DNA of 51,326 nt from NCBI GenBank assembly GCA_030828465.1, contig JAURCL010000009.1, forward strand, positions 1 through 51,326, written 5' to 3'. Positions 26,276 to 35,283 of this stretch are shown here, one piece after another. The translations under genes and the position numbers were made by a program. Below the pieces are notes generated by a model that worked only from the letters and a program-made list of their open reading frames with translations, was not told where the DNA came from and ran no database searches. The DNA comes from Acidimicrobiales bacterium. Its GTDB lineage: Bacteria > Actinomycetota > Acidimicrobiia > Acidimicrobiales > Ilumatobacteraceae. Numbering within the stretch: the stretch's first letter is position 1; the number at the start of each line of letters is the position of its first letter.

Positions 26276-28342
26276 TCACACCCCCGCGAGCTGCTCGGAG
26301 AACCATTCGAGGATGATCTCGAATCGGCGACGCCGATGGAACGGCGAGCCGGACCGGGAGAGCTCGTGGGTCTCGCCGGGGAACCGCCAGAACACCACGG
26401 GCTTGCCGAGCCAGCGCAGGGTGATGAACAACTCCTCCGCCTGGCTGATGGGGCAGCGAATGTCGTCCTCGCTGTGGATGATCAGCATCGGCACGTCGAT
26501 CTCGGCGGCGAAACGCACCGGCGACATGCGCAGGTACTCCTCGGGATCGGTGACCGGATCGACGCCGTGCTCGACGCGGAACATCGTGCCGATGTCGCTC
26601 GACCACTCCTCGGTCAACAAGTTGTTGACCGCGCGCTCTGAGCAGACCGCCCGAAGCCGTCCGGCGTGACGGGAGGCGAGCAGGGTCGCCATGTACCCGC
26701 CGTAACTGCCGCCCTGCATGCCGACCCGACGCGGATCGCAGACTGGGAAGCGCTCGAGGGCCGCGTCGATCACGGCGATCACGTCGTCGAGGTCGGCCAC
26801 CCCCCAACCGGTGCCAGGCGCGACCGGATGCTTCGGGCCGAGGATCGCCTGCCCCCAGGCCTGCTCGCGCCCCGAGCCTCCGCGCGGATTCGACATGACG
26901 ACCACGAACCCGGCCGCCGCCTGCGCCTGCGCCTCGTCGAAGAATCCCTCCCCGTACTGGGTGTGCGGACCACCGTGGACGTTGACGATCACCGGGAGAG
27001 GCGAGGAGCCATCCGATGGGTCGACCCCGGGTGGGCACATGATCCAGGCGTCGATCTCGCCGTCGGTTCCCTCGGTCGGATTCGGACAGGGAACGGTGAA
27101 GTGGGTCCAGCCGACCGGAGCGATCCGGTCGACGAGGGCAGAGGCCGGATTGAGAAGCTCTCGTTCCTCGCTGCCGTTGAGCGCGATGACACGACCTGGG
27201 CGGTCGACCTCGGAGGCGACGATCACGGTGGATCCACCCCGGTGGTCCCACGCGGTGATGCAGCGTCGACCCGTGGTCACCGGTATCGGCGCTGTCGAGC
27301 CGTCCGGGTCGAGTGTGAACAGGTGGCAGGTACCCCGGTCCTCCGCGCTCGCGAGCAGATCACCCTCGGCGGTCCACACCGGGCGGATCGCGCCAGACGT
27401 CACGTCGAAGGTGCGATCGAGGTCCTCGGAGACCCATCGACGGGACCCGCTGGCGAGGTCGAGCACACCGACGCGCACGTTCTGCGGATAGGTGAGCGGG
27501 TCGTCGTTGCCAAGGAACGCGATGTGCGTGCCGTCGAGGGACACCGCGGGAAGGGCCACGTTCACCCCTCCACTGGTGAGGCGCTCGACTGACGCCGGGC
27601 CCCCGTCGGCACTCGGCGTGACGCGGTAGAGATCGGAGGCGAGATCGACGTCCCATCCTGCGTGGCGGGCCGCGGCAACGATCAGCGACGAGGAGTCCGG
27701 AGACCAGCAGAAATCGCTGTGGTCGGGTGCGCCACCCTCGGGGAGGCCCGATTCGGGGGTGAGGTCGATCGGTGATCCGGTGCCGTCGGCCGCGACCACG
27801 AAAACATGGTTGGGCCGATCGAACACCCACCCCTCACCGTTCAGGCGGGTGTAGTACGAGTCGATGCGTCGCGGTTCGCGGTCGGCATCACTCGACTTCG
27901 AGTAGCGGTCGTGCGGCACCCGGGCCGCGTAGGCGATCAATCGGCCATCGGGGGACCAGACGGGCGAGGAGAGCGAGTCGGGCCGCTCCACGAGGCACCG
28001 GACCTCGCCCGGTCCGTCCACCGGAATCACATGGAGGCTCGCTCGGCGATCGCTCGGGTCTCCACCCCGACGAGACACGAACGCGAGATGACGGCCGTCC
28101 GGAGACCAGGCGGGGCTGGTCTCACCCGGGTCACCGGAGGTCAGCGGGCGCGGCGCGGTTGAGCCATCGACGGCGGCGAGCCAGATCTGACGGCGATAGG
28201 TGTTGCCCTCGAGATCGACGCGAGACGTCGTGAACGCGACCTGCGCCCCGTCGGGTGAGACGGCCACCTGCCCCGTCGACACTTGGCCGTCCAAGAGGCG
28301 GCTGACCAGATCGGTGAAGGGTGACGGCTGCGTCTCGCTCAT
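26276..28342 (-). CDS. S9 prolyl oligopeptidase-family serine peptidase
   Basis: A 688-residue acylaminoacyl-peptidase-like enzyme. The N-terminal beta propeller shows repeated WSPDG and [11 protein letters not shown] blades. The C-terminal alpha/beta hydrolase domain carries the catalytic triad S546 (GGSYGGY), D627 ([11 protein letters not shown]) and H659 (FPGETHE). No signal peptide is visible, so it should act in the cytoplasm on short peptides. The start ATG 28342 fits a leaderless promoter 8 nt upstream. The VOC gene follows directly. Confidence 0.94.
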   Translation of the reverse strand: MSETQPSPFTDLVSRLLDGQVSTGQVAVSPDGAQVAFTTSRVDLEGNTYRRQIWLAAVDGSTAPRPLTSGDPGETSPAWSPDGRHLAFVSRRGGDPSDRRASLHVIPVDGPGEVRCLVERPDSLSSPVWSPDGRLIAYAARVPHDRYSKSSDADREPRRIDSYYTRLNGEGWVFDRPNHVFVVAADGTGSPIDLTPESGLPEGGAPDHSDFCWSPDSSSLIVAAARHAGWDVDLASDLYRVTPSADGGPASVERLTSGGVNVALPAVSLDGTHIAFLGNDDPLTYPQNVRVGVLDLASGSRRWVSEDLDRTFDVTSGAIRPVWTAEGDLLASAEDRGTCHLFTLDPDGSTAPIPVTTGRRCITAWDHRGGSTVIVASEVDRPGRVIALNGSEERELLNPASALVDRIAPVGWTHFTVPCPNPTEGTDGEIDAWIMCPPGVDPSDGSSPLPVIVNVHGGPHTQYGEGFFDEAQAQAAAGFVVVMSNPRGGSGREQAWGQAILGPKHPVAPGTGWGVADLDDVIAVIDAALERFPVCDPRRVGMQGGSYGGYMATLLASRHAGRLRAVCSERAVNNLLTEEWSSDIGTMFRVEHGVDPVTDPEEYLRMSPVRFAAEIDVPMLIIHSEDDIRCPISQAEELFITLRWLGKPVVFWRFPGETHELSRSGSPFHRRRRFEIILEWFSEQLAGV

Positions 28343-28350
28343 GGCGCCGG

Positions 28351-28356
28351 ACGTTA
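28351..28356 (-). promoter_or_regulatory. Leaderless -10 box of the S9 peptidase gene
   Basis: TAACGT on the minus strand, 8 nt before the ATG at 28342. Confidence 0.5.
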
Positions 28357-28406
28357 CCGGTGAGCACGAGGTCACGGGGAGCGAAGGCGCGCGATGAAGT
28401 GAGCGG

Positions 28407-28808
28407 TCACCTGTCGAGCGTGACCACGATGGCTGCGTCTTCCGCCCGACGACGGGTCCACAGGGAACGAACCCACGAGGCGACATCGATCGCCACCACC
28501 TGCCAGCCGTACTTCCGTCGAATCGCGGCGACCACCGGCCGGGCCGCATCGCCCGTCAGCACCGTGGCGGTGCCGGACCAGGTCGGAGCGCCGAGGTCGA
28601 TGACGCCGCGTCGATCGCAGGGCTGCAGCGCCACCTCCGGGAAATTGCGGATCCGCTTGACCTTGCCCGCCGTGACATCGGTAGTGAACCCGATCGTCTC
28701 GTCGCCAAGGTCAACGATCCAGACCGCCGTGGCGACCGAGGTCCCGTTACGGCGCCGAGTTGCGATCGAGACGTACCGCAGCGCGCCGACGATCTCCGGT
28801 GAGGTCAC
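28407..28808 (-). CDS. PPOX-class (pyridoxamine-phosphate-oxidase-fold) F420-type protein
   Basis: A 133-residue split-barrel protein. The recognisable core is YVSIATRRRNGTSVATAVWIV, followed by TTDVTAGKVKRIRNFPEVALQPCDRRG. Actinobacterial members of this group mostly use F420, although FMN or heme cannot be excluded. It may reduce a small conjugated substrate. It starts at GTG 28808 with a leaderless -10 box, divergent from the DUF3237 gene. Confidence 0.88.
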   Translation of the reverse strand: MTSPEIVGALRYVSIATRRRNGTSVATAVWIVDLGDETIGFTTDVTAGKVKRIRNFPEVALQPCDRRGVIDLGAPTWSGTATVLTGDAARPVVAAIRRKYGWQVVAIDVASWVRSLWTRRRAEDAAIVVTLDR

Positions 28809-28814
28809 GAACGG

Positions 28815-28820
28815 AAACTA
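28815..28820 (-). promoter_or_regulatory. Leaderless -10 box of the PPOX gene
   Basis: TAGTTT on the minus strand, 6 nt before GTG 28808. Confidence 0.5.
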
Positions 28821-28863
28821 CCGAAGGCTCCCTGCCGGCCCGCACCCTGGAACGCCGCGCGGC

Positions 28864-28869
28864 TACGGT
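28864..28869 (+). promoter_or_regulatory. Leaderless -10 box of the DUF3237 gene
   Basis: TACGGT, 7 nt before ATG 28877. It decides this start over longer in-frame options that begin inside the divergent gene. Confidence 0.6.
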
Positions 28870-28876
28870 GCTCAGC

Positions 28877-29278
28877 ATGTCACTCGAACTCGTCCCGCTC
28901 TGCACCGCGACCATCGCCCTCGCCAAGCCGATCGTTGTGTCGCCCACCTTGACGATCGGGGAGCTCACCTCGGTCGAGTACGAAGGCGACCGCATCCGCG
29001 CCTCCATGAAGGGCCAGGCCGCGGCCGACTGGATCCGCATCGGAGCGGACGGGGTCGGCACCCTCGATGTGAAACTCGCCGTCGAGACCGACGACGGCGC
29101 CACCATCTACGCCGAGTACTCAGGTCGGATGCACTTCGACACCATGACGATTTACGCGGCGCCGCTCTTCCACACTGGCGACGAGCGCTACGCGTGGCTC
29201 AACCGGGTGCAGGCTGTCGCCAAGGGCACCTTCCCCGAGCGCGGCAAGCTGGTCTACGAGATCTACGAACTGGTCTGA
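28877..29278 (+). CDS. DUF3237-family protein
   Basis: A 133-residue small beta-barrel-like protein. The DUF3237 signature is visible in DWIRIGADGVGTLDVKLAVETDDGATIYAEYSG (key parts: ADWIRIG, LDVKLAVETDDGA) and in the closing FHTGDERYAWLNRVQAVAKG and KLVYEIYELV. No enzymatic role is established for the family. It is single-gene and leaderless. Its last 16 bp overlap the convergent TRIC-type gene. Confidence 0.9.
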   Translation: MSLELVPLCTATIALAKPIVVSPTLTIGELTSVEYEGDRIRASMKGQAAADWIRIGADGVGTLDVKLAVETDDGATIYAEYSGRMHFDTMTIYAAPLFHTGDERYAWLNRVQAVAKGTFPERGKLVYEIYELV

Positions 29279-29910
29279 GCGCGTCGCGCCGGCGACGGCG
29301 CTCGCCAGCCCAAGCGCAGTGCGATGAGTCGCACCGTGATCACGACCGCCGCCGTGGCTAGTGCGGCGAACGCGCCGCCCGCCTCGGAACCGTGAAGCAC
29401 CACCGTTACCGTCGACCCGAGAGCGGCGGGCACGGCGTAGAGCGTCGAGTCGACCCGGAAGATCTGCGGAGCGTCCCCGGCCAACGTGTCGCGGAGCACA
29501 CCGCCACCGGTCGCGGTGACGACTCCGAGTAGCACAGCGGGGAGCGCGCCGAGACCCGCCTCGGCGGCGACGGAGGCACCGGCCACACAGAACAATCCGA
29601 GACCCAGCGCGTCAAACACGAGCATCGCCCGATGCCAGCGGGCCAATAGGCGATGGGCGGCCGCAGCTGTCACGGCCGCCGCGAGGGCTGCTGGCAGGAG
29701 CCAGGGGTCACTGAACGCCGCCGGCGTTCCATCCGCGATCACCAGGTCGCGCACGAAACCTCCGCCGAGCGCGGTCGCGGTGCCGAGGGCGAGCACCCCG
29801 ATGAGGTCGAAGTCCTTTCGGACAGCGAGAAGAGAGCCCGAGGCGGCGAAGGCGATGATCCCGGCGAACTCGAGGATCGTGACGATCGACTCGTCCAAGC
29901 CGCCGAGCAT
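29263..29910 (-). CDS. TRIC-type cation channel / UPF0126 membrane protein
   Basis: A 215-residue protein with about seven transmembrane helices built from two homologous halves. The hallmark repeats are GTATALGGGFVRDLVI in the first half and TATGGGVLRDTLAGDAPQIF in the second. Prokaryotic homologues of this family form trimeric monovalent-cation channels. ATG 29910 overlaps the carboxypeptidase stop by one base (TGATG), so the gene is coupled to it. Confidence 0.92.
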   Translation of the reverse strand: MLGGLDESIVTILEFAGIIAFAASGSLLAVRKDFDLIGVLALGTATALGGGFVRDLVIADGTPAAFSDPWLLPAALAAAVTAAAAHRLLARWHRAMLVFDALGLGLFCVAGASVAAEAGLGALPAVLLGVVTATGGGVLRDTLAGDAPQIFRVDSTLYAVPAALGSTVTVVLHGSEAGGAFAALATAAVVITVRLIALRLGWRAPSPARRAQTSS

Positions 29911-31595
29911 CAGCCGACCTCGACCCGCGCGCTCACTCGACCAGCTCGCTGATGGGACACCTCGACCGTGAGCTCGGACCCGACGCTGGCGCGGACCGTC
30001 CACTCATGAACGAGGCGATCGGGGGTGCCGTCGGACATTGGTCGCCCACCAAGGTTCATTGCGGCTCGACCGGCGAGCTGTCCGAGGCGGATGGTGGCGG
30101 GGCCGCCGACCGTGGTGGCCTCGTCGCCATCGGATCCGCGGAGCGCGGCGCGGATCGGGAGCACGAGATGCTCGCGCCTCGCGTGCGCGCTGACATCGGT
30201 GGGAAGCCAACCGGTGTTGGCGACTCCGACGCGGATGCGCCAGAGATTCTCCCCGAGAGCGATCGCCTCGAGAAGGGAGATCTCAAGGCGAGGGGAGGCG
30301 AGAGCTTGGTGGACCGCGAAGTCTGCGTGCGGGCTCACCTCGGCGGCGAGCAAGCTGGTCGGGGCGTTCGTCCAGAGATGGAAGTCGTCCGCTCCGCCGA
30401 TCTCGATCGCTCCGAGTTGAGGGTGATCGAAGGGCGTCCACTCGACGTAGCCGCCGTGAGCGTGCTCATCGGACCATCGCGCCACCGCGAGCTCCTGCTC
30501 GATGGTCGGCCCCTCGAACCAGATGTGGGTGCTCGCGCGCTCGCCGGTGGCGTGATGGATCACGTCCCAAAACTCGGTGGTCCACGAGAAGACCCCGAGA
30601 TGGTCGTAGGCCCAGTCATCGGCCGCGCCGCTCAGCAGGTGCCGCCGATCCCAGGTGAAATCCTCGAACACGGAGTGGCAGCGGTAGCCGGTGAGCTCGT
30701 TTCCCCGCTCGGCGAGGCGACGCCACACCCAGAGATCACCCGCCGGAAGGTCGCCGTCGGGACGGGTGCTGCTCGGTCTCAGCAACACGCCACCGGAGGT
30801 GTGGAAGGCGTTGTATCCGCAGATGTTCGGGCGGGCTCTGATCGCTCGCACCAGCGCGTCGATCTCCGGTTCGGACAACGGATGGTCCCCAGACCCGAGC
30901 ACCGAGGTTGACCACCCGGCCGGGAAGTTGCGGTTGAGGTCAAGCCCCGCGGGATCGCGAGGGGTGTCGATCGTGAAGCCGTCGTAATCCTCGATGACTC
31001 CCTCGGCCAGCAGGCGGTATCGCTGGCGCTCGCCGACCTGGCCGTCCGGTGGGACCGGGGCCATCACCCGCGGGTCCTCGGGATGCTCCACCCAAGCGCC
31101 ATCCGGATCGGCGATGCGCATGGTTCGGATCACTCCGTCGCCGTCGATGTTGCTCGGTGCCAACCCTGGCCATTGGTGTCCGTCGGTCCATGGCCACGGG
31201 CGCACGCTCGAGCGATGGAAGCGAGGCTGGTCAGCGAGGGCGTCCTCGACTCCGTCGGGGTTGACGCGGGGAGCGATGTAGAAGGCGCGGGTGCGAAGGG
31301 CCTCGGTGATTATCGGGTCGGCCCCGAAGCCGCGCACCAAACGGTCGATCAGCGCGAGCGCAGCGACCCCGCCGGTGACCTCGACCGCATGGATGTTCGC
31401 GTCGACCCAGTGTGCTGGTTTGTCGGCCGCGGACCCGGTCGACGGGTCGGTAAGGGTCGCGAGGATCAGATCTCGGCCGAGGTGCGACCGGCCATACACC
31501 TCGAGCGTCATCAGGCCATCGGAACGCGCCTCGACTGCCCGGAGCCACTCGACCATCTCGTCGTATCGGAGGAATCGGTCGAAGCAATAGTCCAC
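29910..31595 (-). CDS. M14-family zinc carboxypeptidase
   Basis: A 561-residue metallopeptidase. Zinc ligands H69 and E72 lie in NIHAVEVTGG and H265 in GYNAFHTSGG. Substrate-binding R110 (IAPRVNPDG) and N221-R222 (LDLNRNFP) and the catalytic Glu E341 (FSWTTEFWD) are all present. A beta-rich C-terminal part (about 400-561) may bind substrate. No signal peptide is seen, which is unusual for M14 enzymes, so a cytoplasmic role is likely. GTG 31595 is chosen because it follows a leaderless -10 box by 8 nt. Confidence 0.92.
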   Translation of the reverse strand: MDYCFDRFLRYDEMVEWLRAVEARSDGLMTLEVYGRSHLGRDLILATLTDPSTGSAADKPAHWVDANIHAVEVTGGVAALALIDRLVRGFGADPIITEALRTRAFYIAPRVNPDGVEDALADQPRFHRSSVRPWPWTDGHQWPGLAPSNIDGDGVIRTMRIADPDGAWVEHPEDPRVMAPVPPDGQVGERQRYRLLAEGVIEDYDGFTIDTPRDPAGLDLNRNFPAGWSTSVLGSGDHPLSEPEIDALVRAIRARPNICGYNAFHTSGGVLLRPSSTRPDGDLPAGDLWVWRRLAERGNELTGYRCHSVFEDFTWDRRHLLSGAADDWAYDHLGVFSWTTEFWDVIHHATGERASTHIWFEGPTIEQELAVARWSDEHAHGGYVEWTPFDHPQLGAIEIGGADDFHLWTNAPTSLLAAEVSPHADFAVHQALASPRLEISLLEAIALGENLWRIRVGVANTGWLPTDVSAHARREHLVLPIRAALRGSDGDEATTVGGPATIRLGQLAGRAAMNLGGRPMSDGTPDRLVHEWTVRASVGSELTVEVSHQRAGRVSARVEVG

Positions 31596-31603
31596 GTCGT
31601 CGA

Positions 31604-31609
31604 ACGCTA
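31604..31609 (-). promoter_or_regulatory. Leaderless -10 box of the M14-TRIC operon
   Basis: TAGCGT on the minus strand, 8 nt before GTG 31595. It argues against the longer in-frame start at 31655, which would overlap the divergent gene. Confidence 0.6.
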
Positions 31610-31644
31610 GTGGCGGCCCGAGTGGGCTCTGGCATGCTCGGGCG

Positions 31645-32061
31645 ATGGATACCACCGAGAGCAGTCGGCGTCGCCTGCTCGACTACTTCGACTCGTGCAA
31701 CGCTGGAACCGCTGAGCAGATCGCCGCCCACTTCACCTCGGACGCGGTGGTCTGGGACGCCAACAGTCGGCCGGCGCGCGGACCCGATGAGATCGGTCCG
31801 ATGTGGGTCAAGGTTCGAGAACGCTGGGGTGGGGCAGTGTGGTCGGTGCTGTCGACGGTCGTCGAGGGCGACCGGGCGGCGATGGAGTGGGCGATGGACG
31901 GCACGGCGCTGGAGACCGCCCAAGCCTTCACCTTCCGGGGGAGCGACCACTACGAGTTTCGAGATGGACTGATCTGCGAGATCAGGCAGTGGTGGACCTT
32001 CGACGCAGCCCGACTCGACACCGGGCTTGTCGGCCATCCGAGTCTCGGGGTGCCTGCCTGA
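31645..32061 (+). CDS. SnoaL-like / NTF2-family protein
   Basis: A 138-residue protein with the cone-shaped NTF2 fold. The N-terminal helix RRRLLDYFDSCNAGTAEQIAAHF leads to FTSDAVVWDANSRPARGPDEI, and the late strands include DHYEFRDGLICEIRQWWTFD. Related proteins act as polyketide cyclases, ketosteroid isomerases or simple ligand binders. The function here is unknown. It is divergent from the carboxypeptidase gene. Confidence 0.88.
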   Translation: MDTTESSRRRLLDYFDSCNAGTAEQIAAHFTSDAVVWDANSRPARGPDEIGPMWVKVRERWGGAVWSVLSTVVEGDRAAMEWAMDGTALETAQAFTFRGSDHYEFRDGLICEIRQWWTFDAARLDTGLVGHPSLGVPA

Positions 32062-32119
32062 GGATCGATTCTCAGTTCGTTCACCCGTCGGATCCCTCGG
32101 GGTCCTCCAAGCGCAACCT

Positions 32120-32125
32120 TACGTT
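32120..32125 (+). promoter_or_regulatory. Putative -10 box of the LPXTG protein gene
   Basis: TACGTT predicts a start near 32132 and a leader of about 49 nt that includes the ribosome binding site GGAAGG ahead of ATG 32181. Confidence 0.35.
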
Positions 32126-32180
32126 CAGGCCGATCTGTCACCGTCTGCCGGTCATGTCCAGCAAACCCGGAAGGCAGCCA

Positions 32181-34001
32181 ATGATCCCCTCACGCATCTC
32201 CACCCGGCGAACCCTCGCCAGCGGACTCGCCGGAATCGCGGCGATCTCGCTCGTGTCAACAGCGGCGCTCGCCGCTCCACCGACCTCCGATGGTGGTGTC
32301 ACCCTTGAAGCGCTCGGCACGTTTGATGGAGGCGGACTCGCTCACGCTGAGATCGTCGCCTACGACGCCTCGAGCGAGCGAATCTTCATCTCGAACGACG
32401 ACGAGGTCGCAGTCGACATCGTGTCGATCGCGGACCCGACGAGCCCGACGCTCGTGACATCCTTCGATGTGAGCGCCTACGGAGATGGAGTGAACGGCGT
32501 CGCGGTCCATCGGGGAATCGTCGCCGCCGCGGTGGAGCGGGACCCGGTGTTCGACGCGGCCACCGGTGTCGCCACCCCTACGAACGGACGAGTCGTGCTG
32601 TTCAACCGGAATGGCGTGTACATGAACACTCTTGAGGTGGGAGTGCTTCCGGACATGGTCGCGTTCTCTCCTGACGGCTCCAAAGTCATCGTGGCCGGGG
32701 AGGCCGAGCCCATCTGCGCCGAGGATGTCGGGGGAGGTCAGGACTCGGACGTTGCTCTCGCCGTTGATCCTCCCGGCACGGTCGCGATCATCGACATGAG
32801 TGGTGGGGCCTATCAGGCGACCGTGGAACTGCTCGACTTCAGCGGGTTTGACACGGCCACGCTCCAGGCTGCTGGCGTCCGAATCTTCTGGCCGGGCTCG
32901 ACCGCTGCCGAGGACCTCGAACCTGAGTACGTGACGGTCGCTCCCAACAGTCGAACCGCCTACGTCACCCTGCAGGAGGCGAACGCGGTGGCGGTCGTCG
33001 ACCTGACGACTCCGGCGATCACCGCCGTGGTCCCCCTCGGTCTGAAGAACTGGGCCGATCAGCAGGTCGACCCGAGCGACCGCGACGCTGGCCACTCACT
33101 CGGGTCCTGGAACGTCTCGGGTATGTACATGCCCGATGCGATCGCCTCCTTCAGCGTCGGCGGAGCGACGTACCTCGCCACAGCGAACGAGGGCGATTCC
33201 CGCGACTACGACTGCTACAGCGAGGAGGAGCGGCTCGCCGACCTCGACTACACCGGAACCTCGCTCGGAGCGGACCTCGTCGCCCAGGCCCAAGACGACG
33301 CGCTCCTCGGTCGCGTGAAGACGACCACCGCGATGCCGACCACCGACCCCATCACCGGACTCATCGCCTACGGCGGACGGTCGTTCAGCATCTGGAACAG
33401 CTCCGGCGCTCTCGTCTGGGACAGCGGGAGCGAGTTCGTCGAGATCGTCGCCCGAGACTTCCCCGATTACGTCAACACCAACGCTGACGACGAGGCCGCT
33501 ACCGCTCGAGCGATGGTCGAGTCGATGGCCGACGGGGCCGACGCCCGCTCCGATGACAAGGGAACCGAGCCCGAGGCGGTCGCCGTCGGTCGGATCGGTG
33601 ACCGGCAGTACGCCTTCATCGGTCTCGAGCGCCAAGGCGGCATCATGGTCTATGACGTCACCGATCCCAGCGCGCCGGCCTTCGAGGACTACGTGAATCT
33701 GGCCCTCTCGGAACTCGCGTCGGGAGGTGACTTCACCGGGCCGGGAACCACGGACGTCTCCCCGGAGGGTGTCGTCTTCGTGTCAGCCTCGAGCAGCCCG
33801 AATGGCGAGCCGCTCGTCATCGTGGCGAACGAATTGTCGGGAACGACCACCGTCTACGCGGTTCGCGGAGCCGAGATCGACTCGGCGCTCGCCACCGTCG
33901 CGACCCTGCCCGCCACCGGCGGGACGATGGACGTGCTGATGCTCGCACTCATCGCGATCGCGGGTGGGGGCACCCTGCTCGCGACCCGTCGACGGGCCTG
34001 A
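32181..34001 (+). CDS. Choice-of-anchor I family exported protein with LPXTG anchor
   Basis: A 606-residue surface protein. ATG 32181 has a GGAAGG ribosome binding site and opens a signal peptide ending near AALAA (about residue 33). The body is a seven-bladed-propeller-like protein with FSPDGSKVIVAGEAEP, MYMPDAIASF, ATANEGDSRDYDCYSEEERL and GTEPEAVAVGRIGDRQYAFIGLER, typical of choice-of-anchor I proteins. The C-terminus has the sortase signal LPATG (576-580), a hydrophobic helix and a closing Arg cluster. The protein is therefore probably linked to the cell wall. No sortase is encoded here. A strong hairpin follows the stop. Confidence 0.92.
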   Translation: MIPSRISTRRTLASGLAGIAAISLVSTAALAAPPTSDGGVTLEALGTFDGGGLAHAEIVAYDASSERIFISNDDEVAVDIVSIADPTSPTLVTSFDVSAYGDGVNGVAVHRGIVAAAVERDPVFDAATGVATPTNGRVVLFNRNGVYMNTLEVGVLPDMVAFSPDGSKVIVAGEAEPICAEDVGGGQDSDVALAVDPPGTVAIIDMSGGAYQATVELLDFSGFDTATLQAAGVRIFWPGSTAAEDLEPEYVTVAPNSRTAYVTLQEANAVAVVDLTTPAITAVVPLGLKNWADQQVDPSDRDAGHSLGSWNVSGMYMPDAIASFSVGGATYLATANEGDSRDYDCYSEEERLADLDYTGTSLGADLVAQAQDDALLGRVKTTTAMPTTDPITGLIAYGGRSFSIWNSSGALVWDSGSEFVEIVARDFPDYVNTNADDEAATARAMVESMADGADARSDDKGTEPEAVAVGRIGDRQYAFIGLERQGGIMVYDVTDPSAPAFEDYVNLALSELASGGDFTGPGTTDVSPEGVVFVSASSSPNGEPLVIVANELSGTTTVYAVRGAEIDSALATVATLPATGGTMDVLMLALIAIAGGGTLLATRRRA

Positions 34002-34010
34002 AGGGTTCGA

Positions 34011-34045
34011 CCGGGCGGATGGTTTGAGGTGAGCCATCCGCCCGG
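34011..34045 (+). terminator. Strong hairpin after the LPXTG gene, no T tract
   Basis: CCGGGCGGATGG (34011-34022) pairs perfectly with CCATCCGCCCGG (34034-34045) around an 11-nt loop. No run of T follows. It may act as a U-less terminator or as an mRNA 3' stabiliser. Confidence 0.6.
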
Positions 34046-34073
34046 CACTCCCTGAGACCTCGGTCACAGTTGC

Positions 34074-34079
34074 TACGGT
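34074..34079 (+). promoter_or_regulatory. -10 box of the aminotransferase operon
   Basis: TACGGT ends 10 nt before ATG 34090. The in-frame GTG at 34081 lies too close to the box to be transcribed, which supports the ATG. Confidence 0.5.
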
Positions 34080-34089
34080 CGTGCCCGCT

Positions 34090-35283
34090 ATGGCTGAACT
34101 CGCACACCGACTCGAGAACCTCGGCACGGAGACCGCGTTCGCCGTCTCGGCAGCCGCCGCCGACTGGAAGGCCAAGGGGAACACGGTCTATCCGTTCCAC
34201 CTCGGGGACATCGACCTCCCGACCCCGGCCAATGTGGTGGAGGCGATGGCCAAGGCCGTCGCCGACGGGCACACCGGCTACTGCGCGGCGCCAGGCATTC
34301 CACCGTTGCGAGAGGCCCTCGCTGATGACCTCGGATCACGCCGCTCAATGACGTTCTCCCCGTCGCAGGTCGTCGTGCAGCCCGGCGGCAAACCGGTGAT
34401 CACCAAGTTCATCCAGGCGCTCATGAACCCGGGCGACGGGGTGCTCTATCCGAACCCGGGCTACCCGATCTACGAGAGCCAGATCGAGTACTTCGGCGGG
34501 CGGGCGCTGCCCTACGGCTACGCCGAGACGCCGACCGGCTTCGGAATCGACCTCGAGCGCATCCGCGAGCTCGCCCCGGAGGCGAAGTTGCTGATCTACA
34601 ACAACCTCCAGAATCCCCTCGGCTGTGAGAGCTCACCCGAGGAGATGGCCGAGATCGCACGACTCGCCGTTGAGCACGACCTGTGGGTGCTCTCCGACGA
34701 GGCCTACTTCGAGATGCGCTACTCGGGAACTTCGACTTCTCTCGCCTCGCTACCCGGGATGGCCGAGCGCACGGTCATCTTGCACACCTTCTCGAAGAAG
34801 TTCGCCATGACCGGTTGGCGGCTCGGCTGCGCGGTCGCGCCCGACGAGGTCGCCGCGCAGATCGCGAAGCTCAACACCAACGACGAGAGTTGCACCGCCC
34901 ATTTCGTGCAGCACGCCGGGGTCGAGGCCCTCCGCGACCCCTCCGGAGCGGCCAGCCTGCTCAGCGAACTCGAGCGCCGGCGCGACGCTGCCCATGCCGG
35001 ACTCGTCGCCGTGCCCGGCATGACCTGCGCCAAGCCCGAGTCGACCTTCTATCTGTTCCCGAACGTCACCGAGGCGATGTCCATCACCGGTCACAGCGAC
35101 GTCGGGGAGTTTGCCACGGCAGCGCTTCACAACACTGGGGTGTCGTTCTGCACCCGTCGTCATTTCGGACGCCAAGGCGCCGACGAGACCGAGCAGTACA
35201 TCCGTCTCGCCTACTCCGGAATCGGCGTCGACGCGATCACCGAGGGGCTTACCCGTCTCGCAGAGTGGGTCGGCGCCTCATGA
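34090..35283 (+). CDS. Class I/II pyridoxal-phosphate aminotransferase
   Basis: A 397-residue fold-type I enzyme. PLP contacts are D203 and Y206 in SDEAYFEM and the Schiff-base K236 in FSKKFAMTGWRLG. The usual NPTG motif reads NPLG (175-178), a rare variant preceded by NNLQ. A conserved Arg near the C-terminus (YIRLAYSGI) should bind the substrate carboxylate. The amino donor is unknown. The stop overlaps the D-2-hydroxyacid dehydrogenase start (ATGA), suggesting that the keto acid made here is then reduced. Confidence 0.93.
   Translation: MAELAHRLENLGTETAFAVSAAAADWKAKGNTVYPFHLGDIDLPTPANVVEAMAKAVADGHTGYCAAPGIPPLREALADDLGSRRSMTFSPSQVVVQPGGKPVITKFIQALMNPGDGVLYPNPGYPIYESQIEYFGGRALPYGYAETPTGFGIDLERIRELAPEAKLLIYNNLQNPLGCESSPEEMAEIARLAVEHDLWVLSDEAYFEMRYSGTSTSLASLPGMAERTVILHTFSKKFAMTGWRLGCAVAPDEVAAQIAKLNTNDESCTAHFVQHAGVEALRDPSGAASLLSELERRRDAAHAGLVAVPGMTCAKPESTFYLFPNVTEAMSITGHSDVGEFATAALHNTGVSFCTRRHFGRQGADETEQYIRLAYSGIGVDAITEGLTRLAEWVGAS

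Noticed and set aside
32090-32105. Short hairpin GGATCC-CTCG-GGGTCC as terminator of the SnoaL-like gene
   Set aside because: It has only six pairs including one G-T, and no T tract follows.
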